From: Nesterenkonia sphaerica
Lineage (GTDB): Bacteria > Actinomycetota > Actinomycetes > Actinomycetales > Micrococcaceae
NCBI RefSeq assembly: GCF_005771565.1
Contig: NZ_VAWA01000008.1
Location: 1 to 64,000, forward strand
Reading direction: 5' to 3'
DNA length: 64,000 nucleotides
The position numbers and the translations under genes were made by a program. The notes beneath the pieces are model-generated. The model was not told where the DNA came from and did not search any database. It saw only the letters and a list, made by a program, of their open reading frames with translations. This document shows, piece after piece, positions 54,728-63,677 of the stretch (its first letter is position 1; every line of letters begins with the position of its first letter).

Positions 54728-55957
54728 GTGAGCTCATCTGCACCTGGATCCCGCCCCAGCTCAGCGCGCGGGTCGCGCCTCTGGGGGGTCGATGCCGCCC
54801 GCGGCCTGGCCCTGCTGGGCATGATGACCGTCCACGTGGTGCCCACCACCGATCCCGCGACCGCGGAGGCCACCTGGTCCGGGATGCTGTTCTCCGGCAG
54901 GTCGGCAGCACTTTTCGCGGTGCTGGCCGGAGTGGGGCTAGCGCTGCTGACCGGGGGCGCGGGCAAGGCCGGTGCAGCACCTGAGCATTCGAATGTGCAG
55001 GTCACCTGGTTCCGGAAGGTCATTGCGGTCCGCGCGGCGGTGATCATTGGCGTGGGGCTCTTCGTCGCCATGCTGGACGCCGGCGTAGCGGTGATCCTGG
55101 TGCATTACGGTGTGCTGTTCATACTCGCACTGCCCTTCCTGCGGCTGGGCCCACGAGCCCTGGCGCTGCTGGCGGCCGGCTGGGTGGCGACGGCGCCGGT
55201 GCTGTACTGGTGGCTGCAGAACCTGCTGCGCCCGGACCCCTCGGAGCCTGCCGCACGGCTGTGGCACTCCCCCATGATCTTTGATCTTGCCCAACCGGGG
55301 CTGCTGGCACTGGACCTCTTCGTCACCGGGTACTACCCGCTGCTCTTGTGGCCGGCGTACCTGTTCACCGGGATGGCGCTGGGCCGGCTGCGGCTGGGCC
55401 GGGGCGCAGTACAGGTGCGGCTGTTCTTGGGTGGCATCACCGGGGCTGTGGTGACCTACGGGGTGGGCTGGATGGTGGAGGCGCGCTCCGGAGTGCTGGA
55501 GCGGATGCGGCCCTACGCCGGGAGCGACGACGCCCTGCAGGGCTCATTGGAGACCGGGGATCACTTCTTGCCGCTGGTCACGGATCCCTTATGGTTCCTG
55601 ATCCCGATGCCGCACCAGGGCAGCCACCTGGATCTACTGCACACCATCAGCTGCGCAGTGGGTGTGCTGGGGTTGATGCTGCTGCTGGTGCGGATCCTGA
55701 AGTGGCCGCTGGCGCCGCTGGTCGGTGCCGGCGCGATGCCGCTGACCCTCTATGTGGGGCACCTGATGGTGCTGGGCCCGTTCTGGCGGATGGACGGCGC
55801 ACCACTTGCCGGAGTGGAGGAGACCACGCTGCTGCTGTGGCTGGTGGTGGCAGCCCTGGCGGCCGGGATGCTGAAGGTGCTGCTGCGGCGTCGTGGTCCG
55901 CTGGAGGCGATGACCCATGGTGCGGGCATCGCCGTGGCGGGACCGCACAGACGGTAG
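54728..55957 (+). CDS. DUF418/DUF1624-like membrane protein (putative acyltransferase)
   Basis: A 409-aa protein with about ten hydrophobic helices. LWGVDAARGLALLGMMTVHVVP at the N-terminus is the signature of the heparan-alpha-glucosaminide acetyltransferase-like/DUF1624 group, and the C-terminal AGAMPLTLYVGHLMVLG resembles DUF418. It probably acylates an envelope glycan; substrate unknown. It ends exactly where the convergent anti-sigma gene ends. Confidence 0.75.
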   Translation: MSSSAPGSRPSSARGSRLWGVDAARGLALLGMMTVHVVPTTDPATAEATWSGMLFSGRSAALFAVLAGVGLALLTGGAGKAGAAPEHSNVQVTWFRKVIAVRAAVIIGVGLFVAMLDAGVAVILVHYGVLFILALPFLRLGPRALALLAAGWVATAPVLYWWLQNLLRPDPSEPAARLWHSPMIFDLAQPGLLALDLFVTGYYPLLLWPAYLFTGMALGRLRLGRGAVQVRLFLGGITGAVVTYGVGWMVEARSGVLERMRPYAGSDDALQGSLETGDHFLPLVTDPLWFLIPMPHQGSHLDLLHTISCAVGVLGLMLLLVRILKWPLAPLVGAGAMPLTLYVGHLMVLGPFWRMDGAPLAGVEETTLLLWLVVAALAAGMLKVLLRRRGPLEAMTHGAGIAVAGPHRR

Positions 55958-56818
55958 TTACTCCTGTGCTTGTTCCATGGCACCGGCAGCAAGCGTGACG
56001 CCCCCGTGGCCGGGGTCCCCGTCAAAGTGCTCGTGGGAAACATCGACCACCGGGTACTCGGAGAGGTCGATGCCGACCGGCACTTCCACTGTGGTGGTGC
56101 CGGGGCGCACCATTCCCAGGGAGTGGAGACGGCTGGCGTCCTCATCACGGAGCCAGAGCTCAAAGTAGCCCTCCGCGGCCTCGGGCGCGCTGGTGATCTC
56201 CACGGTGATCTCCATGGTTCCCTGGTCGGTCTGCACCATGGCTGCCTCGCCGGTGAACTCCTCGGCAGCCACCGGCTCCAGAGTGGCCTCACCGATGATG
56301 GTGGGGGAAGCCACCGGTGGCGGATCGTCGGCCTCATCCTGACCCAGGAGCACACCGGCCACTGCCGCCCCTCCGATGACCAGTCCGGAGGCCGCAGCCG
56401 CCAGCGGCACCCACCAGCTGAACGAGCGTCGGGGACGCAGGAAGTGGACGGTGGGAGCGCCGTCGGTGGCGTCCGCGCCCCCGGTGGAAGCGGGATCGGC
56501 GGCGGGTGCGGGATCGGCGGCGGGTGCGGTGGGCCCCTCGGTTGTGGGAGCCGCGCTGTCCAGGTCGGCGGAGATGCGGTCCCACAGGTGGGCAGGCGGC
56601 GTGTGAAGCTCCACTGGTTCTTCCAGGGACTGCAGCACCCGGATGGTGAGATCGAGGGCCTCACGGCACTGGGCGCACAGGATCAGGTGCTCGGCGTGGC
56701 TGGTCTGCCCGGCCGGGAGCGTGCCGGTGTGGGAGGCGTGGGCCAAGTCCGCCAGTGTTTCGTCGGTCAGGTGCGCGGTGGCTGCCCGGCCGGCGCCGGT
56801 GGGGAACTTTTCAGTCAT
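55958..56818 (-). CDS. Anti-sigma factor, RskA-like, with zinc motif
   Basis: A 286-aa membrane protein. Cytoplasmic part with the ZAS motif HLILCAQC (HxxxCxxC), a Pro/Ala-rich linker, a membrane helix (WVPLAAAASGLVIGGAAVAGVLLG, about 135-158) and an extracytoplasmic RskA-like C-terminal domain (FELWLRDEDASRLHSLGMV). It should hold an ECF sigma factor inactive, but its partner gene just upstream is truncated, so it may now be without function or act on another sigma. Confidence 0.82.
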   Translation of the reverse strand: MTEKFPTGAGRAATAHLTDETLADLAHASHTGTLPAGQTSHAEHLILCAQCREALDLTIRVLQSLEEPVELHTPPAHLWDRISADLDSAAPTTEGPTAPAADPAPAADPASTGGADATDGAPTVHFLRPRRSFSWWVPLAAAASGLVIGGAAVAGVLLGQDEADDPPPVASPTIIGEATLEPVAAEEFTGEAAMVQTDQGTMEITVEITSAPEAAEGYFELWLRDEDASRLHSLGMVRPGTTTVEVPVGIDLSEYPVVDVSHEHFDGDPGHGGVTLAAGAMEQAQE

Positions 56819-57062
56819 TGTGCACCTCCAGACTCTTCCTCATTCGGGCTAGGCCACGGTGGATGTGGGATTTAACGGTACCCAGCGGCATGTCGAGCCG
56901 CTCGGCGATGGTTTTCAGCGGCAGGTCCTCGGTGTATGCCATCCTGAGAATCTCATCCTGGGGCGGGCCCAGCTGGTCAAGGGTCTGCTGGACCACCACC
57001 CGGTCCACCACGGCGTCAGTCGATTCCGGTGTGTCCTCGCGGGCCGGGGGGTTCGCAGTCAC
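56811..57062 (-). pseudogene. ECF sigma factor remnant (region 4 only)
   Basis: 83 aa from GTG 57062. The sequence VVQQTLDQLGPPQDEILRMAYTE, then LKTIAERLDMPLGTVKSHIHRGLARMR is a perfect sigma region 4 with helix-turn-helix. Region 2, which binds the core polymerase and the -10 box, is absent: upstream in the same frame only DRRQRISADV, the usual linker after region 2, remains before a stop. An 83-aa region-4 protein cannot act as a sigma. It overlaps the truncated sortase gene and looks like one side of a deletion. Confidence 0.75.
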
Positions 57063-57499
57063 GTCGGCACTGATCCGCTGCCGCCGGTCTCATCAGCTGG
57101 TGCTGAACCGTACTGGTACCAGGCGGCTACGGCGGCGTCGTCGGGGATTTCCATCTGTCCGTCTGCGGAGACGCCATGGGCGTGCACGCGGATGTCAGCG
57201 TCGATTCCGGGGTAGGTGACTCGGGTGGGTGCGGGGGCTCGCTCGGCCTGGCCTAGTTCGGCGGATTGGACCGGCACGGCGCCGGAGATCGACGCCGTGC
57301 CGGGGGTGGGGGAAGGCCCGGGAGGCTGGGGCGCGGGGGTCACCTCAGCCTCCCGGGCGTCTGGGACCGCTGGTTCAGCAGATTCGGCCTCCGTGCCCTG
57401 GGCAGCGGATGTGCACCCTGACAGAGTCAGTGCGGCCACCACCAGCAGCGCAGCGGTTCGGGGCAATCGGTGCTGCGTGTTCCAGCGGTGCATCATCAT
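57059..57499 (-). pseudogene. Class F sortase, N-terminal half only
   Basis: 146 aa. A lipoprotein-type signal (ALLVVAALTLSGC), a Pro/Ala linker and then the start of a class F sortase: VTYPGIDADIRVHAHGVSADGQMEIPDDAAVAAWYQYGSAP. The catalytic His, Cys and Arg, which lie in the second half of the fold, are missing: the frame stops a few residues after DETGGSGS, where a full sortase goes on to its GH motif. It cannot be active. Preceded by a DUF4397 gene as in intact loci. Confidence 0.72.
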
Positions 57500-57501
57500 A
57501 C

Positions 57502-58326
57502 TCAGGCGTTGCTCTTGGCGCGGATGCCGAAGGCTGCGGCGCCGACGCCCAGCAGCGCCAGCAGTCCCAGTCCTGCGGCCCAGGCAGCGGTTGAGCTCTG
57601 CTGGGTCACCTGATAGTTGCCAGCTGGTACTCCTTCGGGCGCGGAGTGCATGCCGTCAATGACCTGTGTTGCCAGTGCCAGGTTGCCGTCCTCGGCGGAG
57701 CCCCACGCGTAGACGATGGTGGTCGCACCCTCTGCCACGTCTACATCAGCTGGGCCGAGGACGGGGTCGCTCTCCCCTGCAAGGGAGACTGCAGCCTCCA
57801 CGGTGCTGGCAGGCACCTCAAGGGACGCCTCGTCCGGATTGGCCAGGGATTCCACAGCGACGTCGCCGTTGGCCCAGATGTCCACCTCAGGGGCGGCGGC
57901 GATGTGGCGGACGGTCAGCCGGCCGTCACCGGCGTCGAGGTCGGAGGTGTCGTTGGCGAACGGGGTGACCGTGGGATCTCCGGAGGCATCGAGGTGCGCG
58001 GCGGCGGTGTAGTTGCCACCCTCATCCAACGAGACGTTCACCGGGCCCAAGACCGGGTCGGAGTCGTCTTCGGCGTCGGCGGCGGTGATGGCCACCTCGT
58101 ACTCCCCGGCTGGCAGTTCCAGAGGTCCGGCCAGGTCACCCGGGGCGAAGTCGTCCAGGGTGAGATCGCCGTCGACGTACACATCGACCGTGAGGTCTGG
58201 GACCGCGTGCAGCACAGACAGCTGAGCTGTGCCCTCGTCGTGATTGTCAGCGAACGCTGGTGCGGCGGAGCCGGCGATGACCAGTCCGAGACCTGCGGTG
58301 GCGGCGAGGGAAAGTGACTTACGCAT
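57502..58326 (-). CDS. Secreted DUF4397 protein, cell-wall type
   Basis: A 274-aa protein with a signal peptide (LAATAGLGLVIAGSAAPAFA), two DUF4397 units (LSVLHAVPDLTVDVYVDGD and LTVRHIAAAPEVDIWANGD), and a C-terminal membrane helix with a basic end (GLLALLGVGAAAFGIRAKSNA) but no clear LPXTG. DUF4397 proteins are regularly encoded next to class F sortases in this group of bacteria and may be their substrates. The sortase here is broken. Confidence 0.82.
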   Translation of the reverse strand: MRKSLSLAATAGLGLVIAGSAAPAFADNHDEGTAQLSVLHAVPDLTVDVYVDGDLTLDDFAPGDLAGPLELPAGEYEVAITAADAEDDSDPVLGPVNVSLDEGGNYTAAAHLDASGDPTVTPFANDTSDLDAGDGRLTVRHIAAAPEVDIWANGDVAVESLANPDEASLEVPASTVEAAVSLAGESDPVLGPADVDVAEGATTIVYAWGSAEDGNLALATQVIDGMHSAPEGVPAGNYQVTQQSSTAAWAAGLGLLALLGVGAAAFGIRAKSNA

Positions 58327-58467
58327 GGTGGTGTCCTCTCAATAGTGCCCGGGGGCGGTGGTGTGTGATGACACTTCTTGTGCTCACACCAGGACTACCG
58401 GCGCGGGTGGTGAAAGGTTGCAGAGGTTCAGAAAAATTTTTTCTTTGCGGAAAGTAGGCTGGTGGTC

Positions 58468-59229
58468 ATGAGTGCGGAGACGTTGAGAGTCGCGGTGCTG
58501 GGCGCCGGGGGCCGGATGGGATCAGAAGCGGTGCGGGCAGTGGAGGCCGCACCGGATATGGAGCTGACCGCGGCGCTGGGGCGCGGGGATTCGGTGCAGC
58601 AGGCGGTGGATGCCGGGGCCACGCACGTGGTTGACCTGACGGTTCCTGATGCCACAGTGGAGAATGTGCATGCCGCAGTGGCGAATGGACTCCATGCAGT
58701 GGTCGGCACCACCGGCTGGGACGCGCAGCGGCTGGACGCCCTGCGCCAGCTTCTGGAGGAACATCCCCAGGTGGGAGTGCTCATTGCCCCGAACTTCGCG
58801 CTTGGGTCTGTGCTGGCCTCAGCCTTTGCGGCGAAGGCCGCGCAGTACTTTGAGTCGGCGGAGATTGTGGAGCTGCACCATCCGAATAAGGTGGATGCTC
58901 CCTCCGGGACTGCGGTGCGCACCGCGGAACTGATGGCTCAGGCGCGGCAGTCAGCCGGGGTGGGGCCCTCCCCCGATGCCACCGAGCAGGAATTGGACGG
59001 CGCCCGCGGCGCTGACGTGGGCGGTATCCGGGTGCATTCAGTGCGGCTGCGCGGCCTGGTCGCTCATCAGGAGGTGCTGCTGGGGTCAGCTGGTGAGCAG
59101 CTGACCCTCCGGCATGATTCCTTCGATCGGGCCAGCTTCATGCCGGGGGTGCTGCTGGGACTGCGCACGGTCGCGGACCGCCCGGGTCTGACCCATGGCT
59201 TGGACGGCTACCTGGACTTGGGCCTGTGA
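58468..59229 (+). CDS. dapB: 4-hydroxy-tetrahydrodipicolinate reductase
   Basis: A 253-aa reductase. NAD(P)-binding VLGAGGRMGSEAV, DLTVPDATVENV, VGTTGWD and the catalytic HHPNKVDAPSGTA. Second dap enzyme. TAGGCT ends 7 bases before ATG 58468, so a leaderless mRNA is likely; a GTG at 58462 would add two residues. An AGAAAAA-T-TTTTTCT inverted repeat lies in the AT-rich gap upstream (about 58431-58445). Confidence 0.93.
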   Translation: MSAETLRVAVLGAGGRMGSEAVRAVEAAPDMELTAALGRGDSVQQAVDAGATHVVDLTVPDATVENVHAAVANGLHAVVGTTGWDAQRLDALRQLLEEHPQVGVLIAPNFALGSVLASAFAAKAAQYFESAEIVELHHPNKVDAPSGTAVRTAELMAQARQSAGVGPSPDATEQELDGARGADVGGIRVHSVRLRGLVAHQEVLLGSAGEQLTLRHDSFDRASFMPGVLLGLRTVADRPGLTHGLDGYLDLGL

Positions 59230-59675
59230 AGAACAAGGCATGGACTTGGGTGATGATCGTGCTGGTGGCGATCATCATGACCGGTGCGGTCACCTCCGCC
59301 ATTCGCTTTCTGCGGGTCGACGACGCCGTGGCACGTCTGCTCGGGGCAGGCACCTTGGTGCTCGTGGGCGTGGGCGTGTGGTTTCTGTGGCACGCGATCA
59401 GATTTGGGTTTCGCACGGAGCAGCTGGGCCGGATTTTGGATGCCGAGGGTGCCCTGCCGGAGGACACGGTGGACCGTTCCCCTGCTGGGCGGCCTAACCG
59501 CGCGCAGGCTGATGAACAATTCGCCCGGTACAAGGCGGAGGCTGAAGCCGATCCGGCGGATTGGCGGGTCTGGTATCGGTTGGCCTATGCATATGACATC
59601 GCCGGTGACCGGTCACGCGCCCGGCAGACGATGAAGCGGGCCATCGATATGCAGCGTGGCGCCCCACCTCGCTGA
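59226..59675 (+). CDS. Membrane protein with a TPR-like C-terminal unit
   Basis: A 149-aa protein from GTG 59226, overlapping dapB by 4 bases. Two membrane helices (WVMIVLVAIIMTGAVTSAIRF and LLGAGTLVLVGVGVWFLW), a short region, then a single TPR-like helix pair (DWRVWYRLAYAYDIAGDRSRARQTMKRAI). Unknown function; conserved after dapB in related bacteria by my recollection. A decayed copy of its 3' end lies downstream. Confidence 0.7.
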   Translation: MKNKAWTWVMIVLVAIIMTGAVTSAIRFLRVDDAVARLLGAGTLVLVGVGVWFLWHAIRFGFRTEQLGRILDAEGALPEDTVDRSPAGRPNRAQADEQFARYKAEAEADPADWRVWYRLAYAYDIAGDRSRARQTMKRAIDMQRGAPPR

Positions 59676-60053
59676 GCTTTCGCCCATTTATGAGGGACGA
59701 GTCGGTTCAGCTGCTGGAGGAGCCCTCTTCTTCGGCACCTGCTGTTGATTTCGCCTCAGGCTCGGCGGCCAGGACTACTGCGGCGAGAAGAGCCGGCTGG
59801 CGCGCTTCGGAGTTGTAAGCCAGATCATGCGTAAAGCACCGCCGACGATAGCTGAAACAGCAGAGATGTGAAGACCGGCAGGCCTACGACTATGACATTG
59901 CCCGTGACGGGTCGTGCGCCCCGCAGAGCATGAAGTGCGCGACATTCAGCGCCAGCGGAAGCCCCGGGCAGCATTGACCCGGTCGCCACACCGGATGGGA
60001 CGGTCATTCATCGAATGTCCAGACGCCCTACTGAATGTGACAGTCAGAGCGGA
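59676..60053. other. Non-coding stretch with gene remnant
   Basis: 378 bases without an intact gene. Besides the 3' remnant (next entry) I see no promoter, tRNA or clear terminator. Confidence 0.6.
59881..59960 (+). pseudogene. Remnant of a second copy of the TPR-like membrane protein gene
   Basis: 59881-59940 matches 59582-59641, the 3' part of the gene just upstream, at about 47 of 60 bases by eye, and the frame reads YDYDIARDGSCAPQSM, a garbled form of YAYDIAGDRSRARQTM. Nothing of its 5' part is recognisable. A decayed tandem duplicate. Confidence 0.6.
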
Positions 60054-60563
60054 TTAGTCCCATTGGTGCGAGTCGCGGATGTCGGCGACCTGGTCGCACA
60101 GATGCGGCAGCAGCTCCACCAGTACCTCCATCCCGTCACGCACGGCCCGCGGGGAACCCGGCAGGTTGATGATGACCGTGGCGTCCTTGACCCCGGCCAC
60201 GCCCCGGCTAAGCGCCGCCAAGGCATTCTTGGTCCGCCCGTGGGACCGGATGGCCTCCATCACCCCGGGGATCTCCTTGTCCAGCATGGGCTTGGTGAAC
60301 TCCGGGGTCAGGTCATCAGGAGTCAAGCCGGTCCCTCCGGAGGTGATGATCACCGCAGGCTCAACCTGCACCACCAACTCCGACAGTGCCGCCAGCACGC
60401 CCTCGCCATCAGGAATGATCACCGGCGGACGGCACACGAACCCGATCTGCTCAGTGAACTCCGCGATCACCGCAGTGGAATGGTCCTCGCGCTCTCCCGT
60501 GGCCGCGCGCGTGGACACGATCACCGGAGCAATCACCCGAGCATTCGCATCGTAATCAGTCAT
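60054..60563 (-). CDS. MoaB/MogA-family molybdopterin biosynthesis protein
   Basis: A 169-aa protein. VIITSGGTGLTPDDLTPE and VIINLPGSPRAVRDG are the two MPT-binding motifs of MoaB/Mog proteins, which adenylate molybdopterin. No other moa genes are close by. Start ATG 60563. Confidence 0.85.
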   Translation of the reverse strand: MTDYDANARVIAPVIVSTRAATGEREDHSTAVIAEFTEQIGFVCRPPVIIPDGEGVLAALSELVVQVEPAVIITSGGTGLTPDDLTPEFTKPMLDKEIPGVMEAIRSHGRTKNALAALSRGVAGVKDATVIINLPGSPRAVRDGMEVLVELLPHLCDQVADIRDSHQWD

Positions 60564-60579
60564 AGCTCCACCCTACGCC

Positions 60580-61887
60580 TCAGACAGAGCCTGGGGCCAC
60601 GATGGTCGTGGCACGAGGGCTTTCCGCGAGCTGCTGAGCCACCCGCTGAACATCGGCGGCGGTCACAGCATCGACCTCGTCCAGAGTTTCGGAGATGTCC
60701 ACGAATTCACCACGTACCAGTTCAGCTCGGCCCAACCGGTTCATCCGTGAGGAGGTCTCCTCCATGCCCAGCACGGTGGAGCCGCGCAACTGGCCTTTGG
60801 CCCGGCCCAGCTCCTCAGCGCTGACCGGATCAGTGGCTATCCGCTGCAGCTGATCCTCCAGCACGCTCACCACTTGGTCCACTTTTCCAGGTAGGCACCC
60901 GGCGTAGAGACCGTAGTAGCCGGCATCGGTGTAGGCCGCAGAGAACGAGTACGTAGCGTAGGCCAGGCCGCGCTTCTCCCGCACTTCTTGGAACAGCCGG
61001 GAAGACATTCCGCCGCCGAGGACCGCGTGCAGCAGACTCAGCGCGAACCTGTCCGGATCGGAGGCTGATCCCCCGCGCCCACCGAGGATGACCTGAGCCT
61101 GTTCCACCGGTTTGACGAACCGCTCAGTCCCGGCCCGGACCGGAATCAGATCCTGCCGGGCGGTGCGCAGCGGCGCAGGCGTTCCCGGGACGGAGACATC
61201 CCACCGGGAATTCTCCAGCGCCTGGGCGACAAGGCGGCAGACGGCGTCGTGCTCAAGGCCTCCCGCAGCGGTGATGACCAGCTCATCCGGGCGGTACCAA
61301 TGGTGGTAGTAATCCACCACGTCATCACGCTCAGCAGCCTCAATGGAAGCCCGGGTACCACCGATGGGCCGGCCCAGGGGGTGGCCGTCGAGCACCTGCT
61401 CGGCGAAACGCTCCTGCACCACATCGGCCGGGTCGTCCTCATCCATGGCGAGCTCTTCGAGAATCACCCCGCGCTCAACCTCCAGCTCGGCCGGGTCAAT
61501 CAGCGCGGAGGTCACCATATCGGTCAGCACCTCCACCGCCATCGGCAGGTCCTCATCCAGCACGCGTGCGTAGTAACAGGTGGATTCCTTGCCCGTGGCG
61601 GCATTGGAATCCCCGCCCACGGCATCGAAAGCGGAGGCGATGTCCAGTGCGGAGCGCTTGGCAGTGCCCTTAAACAGCAGATGCTCCAGGAAATGGGTCG
61701 CGCCGTGCTGGTGGTCGGCCTCATGCCGTGACCCCACCCCGATCCAGTACCCGATGGTCGCGGAGCGCACCCCGGGCATCTCCTCGGTGAGCACCCGGAC
61801 TCCGCAGGGCAGCACACTGCGCCGGACAGTGGTCCCGGTGTCACTATTGAGCACACCTTCAGTGTCGGGATCGATGGTGACGCGCAT
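60580..61887 (-). CDS. M16-family zinc metallopeptidase
   Basis: A 435-aa insulinase-like protease (mitochondrial processing peptidase-like). The inverted zinc motif is HFLEHLLFKGT (HxxEH, about 65-76), with the distal ligand Glu in ELEVERGVILEEL. The C-terminal half has the M16C-like RGLAYATYSFSAAY. The protein processes peptides in the cytosol; the gene is normally near pnp and dapB in actinobacteria. Confidence 0.88.
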   Translation of the reverse strand: MRVTIDPDTEGVLNSDTGTTVRRSVLPCGVRVLTEEMPGVRSATIGYWIGVGSRHEADHQHGATHFLEHLLFKGTAKRSALDIASAFDAVGGDSNAATGKESTCYYARVLDEDLPMAVEVLTDMVTSALIDPAELEVERGVILEELAMDEDDPADVVQERFAEQVLDGHPLGRPIGGTRASIEAAERDDVVDYYHHWYRPDELVITAAGGLEHDAVCRLVAQALENSRWDVSVPGTPAPLRTARQDLIPVRAGTERFVKPVEQAQVILGGRGGSASDPDRFALSLLHAVLGGGMSSRLFQEVREKRGLAYATYSFSAAYTDAGYYGLYAGCLPGKVDQVVSVLEDQLQRIATDPVSAEELGRAKGQLRGSTVLGMEETSSRMNRLGRAELVRGEFVDISETLDEVDAVTAADVQRVAQQLAESPRATTIVAPGSV

Positions 61888-61983
61888 AGCCGAATACGCT
61901 ACCGGATTCGTGCGCCGTGCGCGTCCGATTGACAGATCAACCAGGAAGTCCGAAGTGTGCGTTAGGGTGGCGGTGGTAATGAC

Positions 61984-63174
61984 TTGCGCCGCCGTGATGG
62001 AAGGAACTGGGTCCTGGAGAACCGCATCCTGACCACTCCCCTCGGCATCATGATCATCGGTGCGCGGAGCATCTACGCGCTGATGAAGCTGCTTCCGGTC
62101 CAGCGCAAGGTGGTGCTGATCACCAGGGAACCGCGCCAGATCACCGTGGATTTCCGGCTGTTAGTGGCCTCGCTGCACCGCAAACACCCGGATCATCGAG
62201 TGGTGGTCATCAACCACCGTAAGCTCTCCGCGGCCTACATCCCCAAGGCGTTCCGAGAGATGTACCACCTGGCCACCTGCGCGGGCTGCCTGGTGGATGG
62301 CTATATCATCCCGGTGAGCATTCTCAATCACCGCAAGGGGCTGCGCATCGGCCAGATCTGGCACGCACTGGGCGCGATCAAGAAGTTCGGGCACCTGGCC
62401 TCTGGAACGCGGGAGGGCCCCAACCCCCGGGTGGCGGCGACCATGCGGATGCATCAGAATTACACCTTCGTCTGTGCAGCCGGGCAGGTGCCGGCCACGA
62501 TCTACACTGAGGCCTTCGGCGTCCCAGCACAACGGATCGAGCCGCTGGGGATGCCGCGAGTGGACTACCTGCTGGATGACACTTCGATCACCCAGCGCCG
62601 GGAGCGGATCTTCCGCCGCTACCCCCAGCTGCGGGAGAGCGCGGCCAACGGCGCCCGCGTGGTGCTCTACACTCCCACGTTCCGGCGCGGGAAAAACGTG
62701 CCTTATACGGAGATCGCCGCGGCGTTCTCCGAGCACGACGACGCCGCCCACTCCTTGGTGCTGCTGCCCCACCCGTTCGATAAATCACCGATTCCCAGTG
62801 GGGGGCGAACCATCATCGGCACCGATACCGGGGTGCTGGACTGGCTGACGGTGGCCGATGCCGTCATCACCGACTATTCGGCCGTGACCTATGAAGCCAC
62901 GCTGCGGGACATCCCCCTGGTGTTCTGGCCCTATGACATTGCCGACTACACCCAGGCGCGCGGCCTGGCGGTGGACTACCACACGGAAGTCCCGGGGCCG
63001 GTGGTCAGCTCCGCCGCTGAGGCTGTGCGGACCGCCCTGACCAGCGAGGAACCCGATTACCGCAGGTTCCGGTCTCAGCACCTGACCTTTGTCACCCAGG
63101 AGGACGGGTCACTGCCTGAGGTTCCGCCTGCTTGTGCCGACCGGATTGTGGACGCCCTGGAGCTGGGCAGGTGA
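61984..63174 (+). CDS. CDP-glycerol glycerophosphotransferase family protein (TagF-like)
   Basis: A 396-aa protein from TTG 61984. The glycerophosphotransferase signature VITDYSAVTYEATLRDIPLVFW and VVLYTPTFRRGKNVPYTE are clear, together with RIGQIWHALGAIKKFGHL. Such enzymes build glycerol-phosphate or similar polymers of the wall. The start is uncertain: ATG 62050 would remove the first 22 residues, which have no family match. Confidence 0.82.
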   Translation: MRRRDGRNWVLENRILTTPLGIMIIGARSIYALMKLLPVQRKVVLITREPRQITVDFRLLVASLHRKHPDHRVVVINHRKLSAAYIPKAFREMYHLATCAGCLVDGYIIPVSILNHRKGLRIGQIWHALGAIKKFGHLASGTREGPNPRVAATMRMHQNYTFVCAAGQVPATIYTEAFGVPAQRIEPLGMPRVDYLLDDTSITQRRERIFRRYPQLRESAANGARVVLYTPTFRRGKNVPYTEIAAAFSEHDDAAHSLVLLPHPFDKSPIPSGGRTIIGTDTGVLDWLTVADAVITDYSAVTYEATLRDIPLVFWPYDIADYTQARGLAVDYHTEVPGPVVSSAAEAVRTALTSEEPDYRRFRSQHLTFVTQEDGSLPEVPPACADRIVDALELGR

Positions 63175-63677
63175 AGCAAACCGAGTAGCGGACCCGACCC
63201 TCACCCAGCCTCAAATGGCAGGCAGACCTTGGAGGGTCTAGACCGGTGATGTGCGGAAAGTGGATGTCCGGACACACCGAGTCGCAGATCCTGTTCGCCT
63301 TCGACACCGAGCGGCAGGATTACCTCATCAAACACCCTGTGAACCCGAAGGGTCGCGCAGGTATCTCGAGGCCGTAGGCGGAGGGCTGGCCATCGAGTAC
63401 GTGATGGGAACGTATCCAGGTCGCCTGAGTGACGTGCTCCGGCTGGGCGGCCTGTCTCTCACTGAGGGTCTCGCGTCCGCCGCGGTCCAGCTGCTACCAC
63501 GCCCGCGAATGTCAATTCCGTGCGTTCTCAGCCGCCCAGCGTTTCCTGAGAGCGTCGAATCTGACAACTGTCGCTGTTGGTTCACGCTATGGGCCATGTG
63601 GGCACGTTGCACCCATCCTCCGCAGCTGCGGCGGCGGTGATGAAGGATGGGCTGGTGGTCATCTCATGGGAAGGACG
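63175..63677. other. Non-coding region with a decayed gene copy
   Basis: 503 bases with open frames but no recognisable protein. GACCCTC (63196-63202) and GAGGGTC (63232-63238) may form a terminator-like stem. At 63462-63493 there is a 32-base exact copy of 63802-63833, which lies inside the gene at the window end, so part of this region is a decayed copy of that gene. Confidence 0.55.
63462..63493 (+). repeat. 32-base direct repeat, copy 1
   Basis: Exact match to 63802-63833 (starts CTGAGGGTCTCGCG). A ctgtct word precedes both copies, so similarity extends a little beyond the exact part. Confidence 0.8.

Noticed and set aside
63251-63640. 129-aa open frame on the plus strand near the right end
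   Set aside because: Contains the antisense of a copied piece of the neighbouring gene and has no domain; I treat it as chance in decayed DNA.
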